Shown here piece by piece: positions 27,085 to 35,032 of a stretch of 64,000 nt of DNA. Position numbers and translations under genes: made by a program. The notes under the pieces were generated by a model. That model was not told where the DNA came from. It did no database searches and saw only the letters and a list, made by a program, of their open reading frames with translations. Origin of the DNA: an uncultured Lachnospiraceae bacterium (GTDB lineage Bacteria; Bacillota; Clostridia; Lachnospirales; Lachnospiraceae); the NCBI GenBank assembly GCA_949472775.1, contig CASWVG010000005.1, positions 42,468 through 106,467 on the forward strand, given 5' to 3'. Positions within the stretch are counted from its first letter, which is position 1; each line of letters opens with the position of its first letter.

Positions 27085-27207
27085 ATAAGCGTAAATTATG
27101 AAACATTTATTTGCACCGTGTCATGCAGCCACGCATACATGGCAGTAATCGCCGGGATCTTTGCACATAATTGTCTTTTCCCGGCAGATCAGGAAAGGAA
27201 GGCGCGA

Positions 27208-28209
27208 ATGGCTACCATATCAGATATCGCGAGACAGGCGAACGTTTCCCGGACACTGGTTTCCAGAGTCCTGAACAATAAACCCGGGGTCAGCCCCGAG
27301 AACCGGAAAAAGATTCTGGAAATCATAGAAGAAAACCACTACGTCCCGAACGGACTTGCCAAATCCCTTGTCCTGCAAAAGACATGCACCATCGGCGTGG
27401 TCATGGACGATCTGTGCAACGACTTTTTCTTTCAATTGATCCGCGGACTCCAGGATGGCGCGGAAGCGCATGATTACAATATTCTGTTTTGCAGTGGGCG
27501 CAGGGACATGGCCACGAAGCTGAAATATGTGGATTATCTGACGAGCGGCTGCACGGACGGCATCATCGCCTATGGAAGCTGCTTTGACGATGAGGAACTT
27601 TTCCGCTACGTCGCAGCGAAATCGGCAAGCAGCGTCCTGATCGAGAGCAACTTAAGCGACTGCCGCGCTGACAAAATCCTGCTTGATAATTTTCACGGCG
27701 CCTATACTGCCACGGAGCACCTGATTAAGCAAGGGCGAAAAAACATTGTCCATGTGACCTGTGATATGAATTATGACGTGGGGCTGGAACGGTTGAACGG
27801 CTTTGTTTCCGCCATGCACGATTATCGGATGCCGCTTGGTCCCGATTCCATCCTTTACGCCGACCACTTTGAGAACATCGCCTATCAGCAGATGAAAAAA
27901 CGGCTGGCGCAGGGCAAACGCCCGGACGCCTGTTTTGCCGGAGCCGACAAGCCGGCTTTCGGTGTCTGGCGCGCGGTTCGGGAAGCCGGGCTTACGGTAC
28001 CCGGCGATCTTTCGCTGATCGGCTTTGACGATGACGTCCCCGATTCCAAGGACATACTGTTTCCTGCCCTCTCCACCATGCGCCAGCCGCTTTACGAGAT
28101 GGGACATGCCGGCGTGGAACTGCTGATCGACCGGATCAACAAAACGGAGGGCGAACCCGTCACCCGGACATTTGAAGCGGAACTGGTTTTACGGGAAACG
28201 TGCAAGTAA
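27208..28209 (+). CDS. LacI-family transcriptional regulator
   Basis: 333 residues from ATG 27208 (MATISDIARQANVSRTLVSR), preceded by AGGAAAGGAAGG; reading from the upstream ATG would add a non-conserved tail before the helix-turn-helix. The N-terminal HTH is followed by the hinge (NRKKILEIIEENHYVPN) and a periplasmic-binding-protein-like effector domain (about 60-333) with GFDDDVPDS and LSTMRQPLYEMG. A sugar or sugar phosphate is the expected ligand. It is upstream of the GH4 gene and divergent from a sugar kinase gene, so it likely controls both. Confidence 0.95.
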   Translation: MATISDIARQANVSRTLVSRVLNNKPGVSPENRKKILEIIEENHYVPNGLAKSLVLQKTCTIGVVMDDLCNDFFFQLIRGLQDGAEAHDYNILFCSGRRDMATKLKYVDYLTSGCTDGIIAYGSCFDDEELFRYVAAKSASSVLIESNLSDCRADKILLDNFHGAYTATEHLIKQGRKNIVHVTCDMNYDVGLERLNGFVSAMHDYRMPLGPDSILYADHFENIAYQQMKKRLAQGKRPDACFAGADKPAFGVWRAVREAGLTVPGDLSLIGFDDDVPDSKDILFPALSTMRQPLYEMGHAGVELLIDRINKTEGEPVTRTFEAELVLRETCK

Positions 28210-28335
28210 TGAGAGCCTGGCAACATCATTCTTAAGAATACGACTGACTCTATAGCGTGAGGTTTGTGACGACGCGCTGCCGCCTCAAACCTGTTTCGCG
28301 CATATTCCAGGACAGTAAGCAAGAGCAGCGCAGAA
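28210..28335. other. Gap between regulator and GH4 gene with hairpin
   Basis: AGGTTTG at about 28261 pairs with CAAACCT at about 28287, a 7-bp stem without U-run. No promoter was convincing, so the GH4 gene may be transcribed from the regulator promoter. Confidence 0.4.
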
Positions 28336-29664
28336 ATGGAGAAAAACTTGACAGAGAGAGGTTTAAAAATCGCAACCATCGGCGGTGGTTCCAGCTACAC
28401 CCCGGAGTTGATCGAAGGCTTTATCAAACGGTATGACAGCCTTCCCGTGAAAGATATCTGGCTTGTGGACGTGGACGCCGGGCTTAAGAAACTGAACATC
28501 GTCACCGCACTCGCCAGACGGATGGTAGAAAAGAGCGGCATTGACTTGCGGCTTCACGCGACAACAGACCGGGAAGCCGCGTTAAAAAACGCGGATTTTG
28601 TCACCACCCAGTTCCGCGTGGGGCTTCTTGACGCAAGAATCCGGGATGAAAAAATCCCGCTTCGTTACGGAAAAATCGGGCAGGAGACCACCGGCGCGGG
28701 CGGCTTTGCCAAGGCACTGCGCTCTGTTCCCGTCATTCTGGATATCTGTCACGATATGGAAAGACTCTGCCCCGACGCCTTTCTGATTAATTTTGCCAAT
28801 CCATCGGGCATCCTGACAGAAGCAGCCTTAAACCACAGCGCAGTCAAAGCCATCGGGCTGTGCAACTGTCCCATCAATATGATCAGCGATATGGCGGAAA
28901 AATTTGGATGCGCCCCGGACGACGTGTTCTGTGACTTCGTAGGCATCAATCATCTGGTCTGGGCGAAACGGGTACTGGTGCGCGGAGAGGACGTGACCAC
29001 TGAGGCGATCGAAAAGCTCTGCCTGGAGTCCGCCAAAGAAGTGATGGCAAACATCCCGGAAATCCACTATGATCCGGTCTTTCTGAAATCTCTGGGGATG
29101 GTACCCGTGAGCTATCTGAAATATTACTATATGCAGCCGGAAATGTTTGCCGAGTGCGACCGCGCCGCCAAGGAGGAAGGATGCCGCGCGGAAGTGATCA
29201 AGCAGGTGGAGAAAGACCTCTTTGCCCTCTATCAGGATCCCTCTCTGGATGTCAAACCGCCACAGCTTGCGAAGCGCGGCGGCGCTCGATACTCCGATGC
29301 AGCCTGCAGTCTGATCGCCTCTATTTACAACAACAAAAAAGACATCCAGACTGTGAATGTCCTAAACTGCGGCGCCAACGCGGACCTTCCCGACAACGCG
29401 TCCATCGAGCGCAACTGCGTGATCGACAAAGACGGGGCGCACCCCCTGCACATCGGGCACACCCCTTTAAAAATCCGTGGTCTGTTACAGAACGTAAAAG
29501 CTTACGAGCAGCTCACCATCGAAGCCGCCATCACCGGCGATTATGACTGTGCCCTGCAGGCGCTTGCCATTCATCCGCTTGTCGGCTCCGCCACCGTGGC
29601 AAAACAGATTCTGGACGATATCCTCGCAGAAAACAGGGCGTATCTGCCGCAGTTTGGTTACTGA
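28336..29664 (+). CDS. Glycoside hydrolase family 4, 6-phospho-beta-glucosidase/chitobiase type
   Basis: 442 residues, NAD+ and Mn2+ dependent GH4 enzyme. The N-terminal Rossmann motif IATIGGGSSYTPEL (residues 12-25), INFANPSGI, the metal cysteine in GLCNCPIN and the metal histidine in GINHLVW are visible. GH4 enzymes of the LicH/CelF/ChbF branch cleave phosphorylated beta-disaccharides taken up by a PTS; with a BadF kinase (often amino-sugar) nearby, phospho-chitobiose or phospho-cellobiose are both possible. No PTS genes are in the window. The ribosome site is weak (GAGCAGCGCAG). The 3' end overlaps the convergent pncB gene by 7 bp. Confidence 0.93.
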   Translation: MEKNLTERGLKIATIGGGSSYTPELIEGFIKRYDSLPVKDIWLVDVDAGLKKLNIVTALARRMVEKSGIDLRLHATTDREAALKNADFVTTQFRVGLLDARIRDEKIPLRYGKIGQETTGAGGFAKALRSVPVILDICHDMERLCPDAFLINFANPSGILTEAALNHSAVKAIGLCNCPINMISDMAEKFGCAPDDVFCDFVGINHLVWAKRVLVRGEDVTTEAIEKLCLESAKEVMANIPEIHYDPVFLKSLGMVPVSYLKYYYMQPEMFAECDRAAKEEGCRAEVIKQVEKDLFALYQDPSLDVKPPQLAKRGGARYSDAACSLIASIYNNKKDIQTVNVLNCGANADLPDNASIERNCVIDKDGAHPLHIGHTPLKIRGLLQNVKAYEQLTIEAAITGDYDCALQALAIHPLVGSATVAKQILDDILAENRAYLPQFGY

Positions 29665-31109
29665 CTCATTTGGTCAAGAAGCGCTATTTTCACGTCATAA
29701 AGTCTGCTTGAAAGGTCAACATGTACCCTGTGCGGATTTACCAGACGCCTTGTCTCATCCCACAGGGTATTCTGTTCTTCCTGACAGTAAGCGCGGATAT
29801 CCATCACCTTCGGGGATGTATAGCAGCACGCGCCGTTTTTGAAAATCGGCGTCATCAGTTCCCGCAGACGATAACTCCCCGCCGGCAGTTTCGTCTTTTT
29901 CCACGGCTCCACCGGGTCGAACAGCAAAAGAGGCTCGTTCTCGTTATACGTCTCGTCTGCCAGACAGATCAGATCAGCCTTTATTTTCCCGCTCGTCCCG
30001 TCATATACGCGGTAGATCGTTTTATTGCCGGGATTCGTCACCTTTTCCGTATTTTCGGACAGCTTAATCTTCGGAATAAACTTCCCGTCATCGCCCATAA
30101 TAGCGGCCAGTTTATAAACACCCCCAAATGAAGGGCAGTCCTTCGACGTAATCAGATGCGTACCCACACCCCATGAAGTAATTTTCGCCCCTTGATCCTT
30201 TAAACTCTGGATCAGAAATTCATCCAGATCGTTGGAGGCGGAGATCACCGCATCAGGGAACCCCGCTTCGTCCAGCATCTTTCTCGCCTCTTTGGAAAGA
30301 TACGCCAGATCGCCACTGTCCAGGCGGATGCCGTAGAAAGTCAGCGCAACGCCCGCTTCCCGCATCTCCTTGAAGACGCGTATCGCGTTGGGCACACCCG
30401 ATTTCAACGTATCGTAAGTATCTACAAGCAAAATGCAGGCGGACGGATACATATCCGCATAAGTCCGGAACGCCGTGTATTCATCCGGAAAACTCATAAT
30501 CCAGCTGTGGGCGTGCGTTCCTTTGACCGGCACATCAAAGAGCTGTCCGCAGAGCACGTTGGAGGTGCCCACACAACCGCCGATCACAGCCGCCCTTGCG
30601 CCGTATGTACCCGCGTCGGGACCCTGCGCGCGGCGAAGCCCGAACTCCATCACCCCATCGCCCTGCGCTGCGTAGCAGACTCTCGCCGCCTTGGTGGCAA
30701 TAAGACTCTGGTGGTTAATGATGTTTAAAATCGCCGTCTCCACAAGCTGTGCCTGCATAATCGGCGCAATCACTTTTACAAGCGGTTCTCTGGGGAAAAC
30801 CACCGTTCCTTCCGGGATCGCGTAAACATCTCCCGTAAAGCGGAAATCTGCCAGATAATCGAGAAAATCCTGCCCGAAAATACCAAGTCCCGCCAGATAG
30901 TCGATATCCTCTTTTTCAAAACGCAGTTCCCTGATGTACTGGATGAGCTGTTCCACCCCCGCCATAACGGCGAAACCGCCGTCGCACGGATTGTTTCTGT
31001 AAAAGGCGTCAAAAATAACCGTCTCGTTCCGATCCTTATTCTTAAAATAGCCCTGCATCATCGTCAGTTCATACAGATCGGTGAGCAGCGTCAGGTTTTG
31101 TCTGTCCAT
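29658..31109 (-). CDS. pncB: Nicotinate phosphoribosyltransferase
   Basis: 483 residues. Converts nicotinate and PRPP to nicotinate mononucleotide in NAD salvage. Family landmarks: LLTDLYELTMMQGYF at the N-terminus, FGLRRAQGPDAG, the autophosphorylated-His region GTHAHSWIMSF and VDTYDTLKSGVPNAI, and SNDLDEFLIQSL. Length matches the Gram-positive long type. ATG 31109 follows AAAGGAGGGGG. Its stop codon lies inside the last codons of the convergent GH4 gene, with no terminator between them. Confidence 0.97.
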   Translation of the reverse strand: MDRQNLTLLTDLYELTMMQGYFKNKDRNETVIFDAFYRNNPCDGGFAVMAGVEQLIQYIRELRFEKEDIDYLAGLGIFGQDFLDYLADFRFTGDVYAIPEGTVVFPREPLVKVIAPIMQAQLVETAILNIINHQSLIATKAARVCYAAQGDGVMEFGLRRAQGPDAGTYGARAAVIGGCVGTSNVLCGQLFDVPVKGTHAHSWIMSFPDEYTAFRTYADMYPSACILLVDTYDTLKSGVPNAIRVFKEMREAGVALTFYGIRLDSGDLAYLSKEARKMLDEAGFPDAVISASNDLDEFLIQSLKDQGAKITSWGVGTHLITSKDCPSFGGVYKLAAIMGDDGKFIPKIKLSENTEKVTNPGNKTIYRVYDGTSGKIKADLICLADETYNENEPLLLFDPVEPWKKTKLPAGSYRLRELMTPIFKNGACCYTSPKVMDIRAYCQEEQNTLWDETRRLVNPHRVHVDLSSRLYDVKIALLDQMSQ

Positions 31110-31161
31110 GATTTCCCCCTCCTTTAAACTCCCCTACACCAAACATTATTTTCTGATCAAT

Positions 31162-31190
31162 ATTTTACAGTTTTACCGCTTGTTTTGCAA
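31162..31190 (-). promoter_or_regulatory. pncB promoter
   Basis: Minus strand TTGCAA (31185-31190), 17-bp spacer, TAAAAT (31162-31167), about 45 nt before the start codon. Confidence 0.55.
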
Positions 31191-31280
31191 TTACATTTTA
31201 CCCAATCAGCAATATGCAAAATCCAGCGGCTCCAGCGTTATGTTTTTTCCACCTTCACGCTCGCAATTGTCATAACGCAC

Positions 31281-31321
31281 AAAAACAGACGGAGAACCGT
31301 CTGTTCCACGGTTCTCCATCT
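31281..31321 (-). terminator. spoVT intrinsic terminator
   Basis: 13-bp stem with one mismatch-type pair (AGATGGAGAACCG / CGGTTCTCCGTCT on the minus strand, 31287-31321), followed by TTTTTG. It lies 14 bp after the spoVT stop. Confidence 0.85.
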
Positions 31322-31334
31322 GTATATTGGCTTT

Positions 31335-31877
31335 TTACTGTTCCATCTGCCGCCCCAGAAATCCCGCCGCAGACTGGATCAGTTTCTGCTCCACCTCTCC
31401 CATCTTGGACTTGTGATCCATCTCTACCAATATCACAGAGCCAATCACATCCCCCTCGCAGATAATGGGACTTATGGCTTCATGGCTAAAATCATCCCCC
31501 TCCAGACTGACCTGTATGAAATTTCTGTCTCCTTTGGTAGCCACTACGCTCTCTCTATGGTCGATTTTCTCCTCCAGCTCCCTGCTGATGGATTTGCCTA
31601 ACAGGTTCTTCATGCCGCCCGACACCGCAATGAACTGATCCCTGTCCGTGATCAGCGCAATGTGGCCGGAAACCTGCGCCATACTCTCTGCATACTGCTT
31701 GGCAAAAGTACCCATTTCACCGATTGGCGAATATTTTTTCAAAATGATCTCGCCTTCCCTGTCCGTATATATTTCCAGCGGGTCCGCTTCCCTGATCCGC
31801 AAAGTCCTGCGGATCTCCTTGGGGATTACAATGCGTCCCAGATCATCTATTCTTCTGACAATTCCCGTTGCTTTCAT
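31335..31877 (-). CDS. spoVT: Stage V sporulation protein T (AbrB-type regulator)
   Basis: 180 residues. The N-terminal AbrB swapped-hairpin DNA-binding domain (MKATGIVRRIDDLGRIVIPK to about residue 50) and the C-terminal GAF-like domain (about 55-178) match SpoVT in order and length. In Bacillus it modulates sigma-G genes in the forespore; its presence supports an endospore former. Monocistronic: own promoter upstream and terminator downstream. ATG 31877 follows GACGGAGG. Confidence 0.97.
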   Translation of the reverse strand: MKATGIVRRIDDLGRIVIPKEIRRTLRIREADPLEIYTDREGEIILKKYSPIGEMGTFAKQYAESMAQVSGHIALITDRDQFIAVSGGMKNLLGKSISRELEEKIDHRESVVATKGDRNFIQVSLEGDDFSHEAISPIICEGDVIGSVILVEMDHKSKMGEVEQKLIQSAAGFLGRQMEQ

Positions 31878-31957
31878 ATCTTATAACCTCCGTCTGTAAG
31901 TCATAGCCTTATTTTCATTTTTTCTCTGTTTTTTTACTATTATTTGTAAGGCAGGAA

Positions 31958-31986
31958 ATTATATGCATGAAAACTCCCGATTTCAT
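31958..31986 (-). promoter_or_regulatory. spoVT promoter candidate
   Basis: Minus strand ATGAAA (31981-31986), 17-bp spacer, perfect TATAAT (31958-31963). A sigma-F/G-type sequence was not convincing. Confidence 0.4.
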
Positions 31987-32010
31987 TTTTTAAACGGGAC
32001 AAAAAAATTG

Positions 32011-32369
32011 TCAGTTTTTCTTCTTTCGCAGCAAAACAATCCCCGTCGCCGCAGCAGCGACAATAATGATCAGCCAGACAAAGCAGCAGATTCCCAGGAA
32101 GGTGGGACAGATATGGCACAGTCCACACTTATGGCTCTGTCCTGTCCCTTCCGCCTGTACGGTCTGCACCGTTGCGTCTTCCGATTGCTGCATATTATCT
32201 GCCTGTGCCACACTGCTCTCCGACTGCTGTATGCTGTCTGTGCCGCACTGCCCTCCGACTGCTGTATGCTGTCTGTGGCGTATCTGCGGGCTGTGGTGTT
32301 CCATTATCAGCATCACCCGGCTTATCCTTATCCGACTCACCTTTGGCTTGGGATATCCTTTCCGTACAT
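32011..32369 (-). pseudogene. Small tail-anchored protein gene with disrupted frame
   Basis: ATG 32369 with AAAAAGGAG 9 nt upstream opens MYGKDIPSQR, then a stop. In the next frames the text continues sensibly: KGESDKDKPGDADNGTPQP, then DSIQQSEGSAAQ, then DSIQQSESSVAQADNMQQSE, ending in a Cys-rich juxtamembrane stretch (CGLCHICPTFLGICC), one membrane helix and a basic tail (LLRKKKN). At least three frame changes would be needed to read it as one chain. Two of them coincide with a 35-bp tandem repeat. An alternative reading starts at the GTG at 32340 and gives 109 residues including the tail, but its first 45 residues look non-natural. Function unknown. Confidence 0.6.
32210..32284 (-). repeat. 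35-bp tandem repeat, two copies, inside the tail-anchored gene
   Basis: On the minus strand CACAGACAGCATACAGCAGT begins two successive units of 35 bp differing at two bases, followed by a diverged third. Because 35 is not a multiple of three, each unit shifts the reading frame by one. Confidence 0.75.
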
Positions 32370-32506
32370 TTGTGTCAACTCCTTTTTCCCTAAATACTTC
32401 CTAAAAGATTAAAATTATTTTTTGTCAGGTCATAGGTTAAGTAGTTATCACATTATACATGAAAGAATTTACTTTTCTACCAAAGTGGTACTGATTGCAT
32501 TTTTTG

Positions 32507-32515
32507 TGGTATACT
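32507..32515 (+). promoter_or_regulatory. Extended -10 promoter for the nitroreductase gene
   Basis: TGGTATACT (32507-32515), an extended -10 element, without a good -35. The start lies about 65 nt before the ATG. Confidence 0.5.
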
Positions 32516-32587
32516 TTGCACATTGGTTTGCAGCTCAGCCACACACAACACACACATAAGATTGTCTTGGCAGAAAAGGAGGTTCTT

Positions 32588-33316
32588 ATGACGAATGAAG
32601 TAATAAAGTCTCTATATGAAAGAAAATCTGTCCGTGTATTTACCGACGAAGAAATATCTCGTGAAGATAAAAACAGTATCCTGCAGGCGGCGTTGCAGGC
32701 GCCTTCAGCGGGCTGCCAACTGCTGTACACCATTCTCGACATCACGGACGAAAGCAAAAAAGAAAAACTTGCCGTACTATGTGATAACCAGCTCTTTATG
32801 ACAAAGGCAAAAATGATGCTTATCTTTTGTGCGGACTGCCGGAAATGGCTTACCTTTTATGAGGAAGCGGGCCTAACGCCGCGCGCCCCCGGCGCAGGTG
32901 ACCTGCTGCTTGCCGTGGAGGACGCGCTGATTGCGGCACAAAACGCTGTGACTGCGGCGGAAAGCCTGGGAATCGGCTCCTGCTATATCGGTGATGTTAT
33001 GGAGAATGCGGAGGAGATGAAAACCCTTCTGCAGCTTCCCCGATATGTCTACCCTGCATGTCTGCTCGTTTTCGGTTATCCCACAAAACAGCAGAAGACA
33101 AGGAAAAAGCCGGAGCGGTTCCGGCTGTCGGATATCGTCTGCGAAAACAGTTATCAGGATAAGGAAAGTGCGCAGATACGGGAAATGTTTGCAGACAGAA
33201 CAGACGTGAAAACCTATGACGAATGGATGGCGGCTTTCTGGAAAAGAAAATACGAGTCGGATTTTTCCAGAGAAATGAACCGCTCTATGGGAGTATATCT
33301 GCGGGATTTCCTATGA
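32588..33316 (+). CDS. Nitroreductase-family flavoprotein (NfsA-like)
   Basis: 242 residues from ATG 32588 (MTNEVIKSLYERKSVRVF), with AAAAGGAGG 5 nt upstream. The N-terminal FMN-phosphate motif ERKSVRVFTDEEI, QAALQAPSAGCQ, and GIGSCYIGDVMEN are typical of FMN-dependent NAD(P)H nitroreductases. The C-terminal extension with W/Y-rich AAFWKRKYESDFSREMNRSM, resembling the NfsA group, is present. Substrate unknown; family members reduce quinones, flavins and nitro-compounds. It is followed by the carbonic anhydrase gene after 108 bp on the same strand. Confidence 0.93.
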   Translation: MTNEVIKSLYERKSVRVFTDEEISREDKNSILQAALQAPSAGCQLLYTILDITDESKKEKLAVLCDNQLFMTKAKMMLIFCADCRKWLTFYEEAGLTPRAPGAGDLLLAVEDALIAAQNAVTAAESLGIGSCYIGDVMENAEEMKTLLQLPRYVYPACLLVFGYPTKQQKTRKKPERFRLSDIVCENSYQDKESAQIREMFADRTDVKTYDEWMAAFWKRKYESDFSREMNRSMGVYLRDFL

Positions 33317-33424
33317 CGAAAAACTAATTATTGATGCAAAACCAGATCAATCATGTTATACTTTTGTTAATAAATTCAGATGCGCAGATAGCGAATAAAA
33401 AAAGAAACGGAGGCAAGAAAAACT

Positions 33425-33988
33425 ATGGCACATCAAAATTTATCCGCAGCAGAGGCAATTGCAAAACTGAAAGAGGGAAACGAGCGTTACCTGACCGTTT
33501 CCAGTAATCCGGGCGATGTATCTCCCGAGATCAGACAGAAAACCTGCACCGAGGGACAGACCCCTTACGCAACCATTATCACCTGTTCCGATTCCCGCGT
33601 GATTCCGGAAGCAGTTTTTTCCGCAGGCATTGGCGAGCTTTTCACCATCCGCGTAGCAGGTAACGTGATGGATAATCACCAGCTCGGAAGCGTGGAATAT
33701 GCCGCTGACCACCTTGGCACAAATCTCGTTGTCGTACTGGGACACACAAACTGTGGTGCTGTCGGAGCGGCTTTGAGCAGCGATCCTAACGGCTTTGTGA
33801 AGTACATAACCGACGAAATCAAAAGAGCAATCGGCGACGAGAAGGACGCGCTGAAGGCAAGCTGTCTGAACGTGGAGAGAAGCGTTTCCATCATCAAAGA
33901 GAAATTAAATCTCACAGAGGAATCACCCCTCAAGGTATGCGGCGCTATTTATCATATTGACAGCGGCAAAGTAGAATTTATGGACTAA
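33425..33988 (+). CDS. Beta-carbonic anhydrase
   Basis: 187 residues. Zinc-dependent interconversion of CO2 and bicarbonate. Zinc ligands are C54 (TCSDSR, with the Asp-Arg dyad D56/R58), H107 and C110 (GHTNCGAV), the full beta-class set. ATG 33425 follows ACGGAGG. It is 37 bp upstream of an AEC transporter and probably cotranscribed with it; a possible upstream -10 is TATACT near 33357. The pairing might supply bicarbonate for carboxylation or organic-acid export, which is inference. Confidence 0.96.
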   Translation: MAHQNLSAAEAIAKLKEGNERYLTVSSNPGDVSPEIRQKTCTEGQTPYATIITCSDSRVIPEAVFSAGIGELFTIRVAGNVMDNHQLGSVEYAADHLGTNLVVVLGHTNCGAVGAALSSDPNGFVKYITDEIKRAIGDEKDALKASCLNVERSVSIIKEKLNLTEESPLKVCGAIYHIDSGKVEFMD

Positions 33989-34025
33989 CCCCGAAACATA
34001 AAAAAGGCGGAGGTAACTTTAACTT

Positions 34026-34961
34026 ATGTCGCAGACACTATCGGTTCTCGAAATGGTACTACCGGTTGTAATTATGCTCTTTATCGGCTATTTCTGCCGC
34101 ATATCCGGCATTCTTACTAAAGACGGGTTAAATGGCGTCAAGAGCGTCATCTCAAACATCACTTTGCCGGTCGTACTGTTTCAGGCCTTTTATGCTACAT
34201 CCTACTCCCTTGACAGCCTGTTTATGTTTAGCGTTGTTTTCATAAGCTGTCTGCTGGCTCTGGGATGCGGTTTCCTGTTAAACCGCTTTGTGCCCAATTC
34301 CAGACTTATGCCCTATCTGCTGTCCGGCTTTGAAGTCGGTATGCTGGGGTACGCCCTGTATGGACTGCTCGCCGGTCCTGACCAGCTTTCTTACATGGCG
34401 ACTGTAGATCTGGGACAGGTGCTGTTTGTGTTCACGATATACCTGACGCTTTTGAAAAATGCCACGGGGCAAAAACCGTCCCTCAAAGAAATGTTAAAAG
34501 AAATGTGCAAAAATCCCGCTTTCCGGGGCGTTACTCTGGGGCTTATCGTAGGCGTTACGGGACTCGGCAATCTGATCACCGCCTCTCCCGTCAGCCCGAT
34601 ATTTTCCGCAGTCATTGAGATGATTACCCTGCCCACATCAACTATGATCCTGATTATTGTGGGTTATGAGCTTTCTCTGCGAAAAGATCTGATTGTCCCT
34701 GTGGTAAAGACCCTTGTTTTTCGGACTGTCGTTATGGGCGTGCTTTTATGCGCAGCCACGCTGATCGTCTTTCAGGTTATGCCTTTTGACAAACAGCTTT
34801 TCATGGCATTGGTTTTGCTGTTCGCCCTGCCGGCGCCGTTTGTCATCCCGCTCTATGCGGATGTGGAATCGGAGGGCATCTATATTTCCAACACGCTTTC
34901 AATGGGGACGCTGATTACCATACTGATCTTTATCGTTTTGTCAGTGTATGCGGTAGCATAA
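34026..34961 (+). CDS. AEC-family (auxin efflux carrier-like) permease
   Basis: 311 residues with about ten transmembrane helices and the family's MFIGYFCRISGIL N-terminal segment and FALPAPFVIPLYADV near the end. AEC-family bacterial members move malate and other organic acids across the cytoplasmic membrane; the substrate is not evident here. Ribosome site GGCGGAGG. Second gene of the carbonic anhydrase operon, ended by the terminator at 34993-35023. Confidence 0.92.
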   Translation: MSQTLSVLEMVLPVVIMLFIGYFCRISGILTKDGLNGVKSVISNITLPVVLFQAFYATSYSLDSLFMFSVVFISCLLALGCGFLLNRFVPNSRLMPYLLSGFEVGMLGYALYGLLAGPDQLSYMATVDLGQVLFVFTIYLTLLKNATGQKPSLKEMLKEMCKNPAFRGVTLGLIVGVTGLGNLITASPVSPIFSAVIEMITLPTSTMILIIVGYELSLRKDLIVPVVKTLVFRTVVMGVLLCAATLIVFQVMPFDKQLFMALVLLFALPAPFVIPLYADVESEGIYISNTLSMGTLITILIFIVLSVYAVA

Positions 34962-34992
34962 TATTGTGATAACAATTACATAAAAAGAAAAA

Positions 34993-35028
34993 CGCCTGTC
35001 ACCCTGTTATGGAATGACAGGCGCTTTT
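34993..35028. terminator. Bidirectional terminator between AEC gene and ddl
   Basis: Nine-bp perfect stem CGCCTGTCA / TGACAGGCG (34993-35001, 35015-35023) with a T-rich run on the plus side (CTTTTCTTTTT) and an A-rich run on the other side that gives U's for the minus strand. It serves both convergent genes. Confidence 0.88.
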
Positions 35029-35032
35029 CTTT

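Noticed and set aside
33330..33345. TTGATGCAAAAC upstream of the carbonic anhydrase gene as another response-regulator site
   Set aside because: Only one copy, no 11-bp partner, so a chance match to the array at 6228-6315 is likely.
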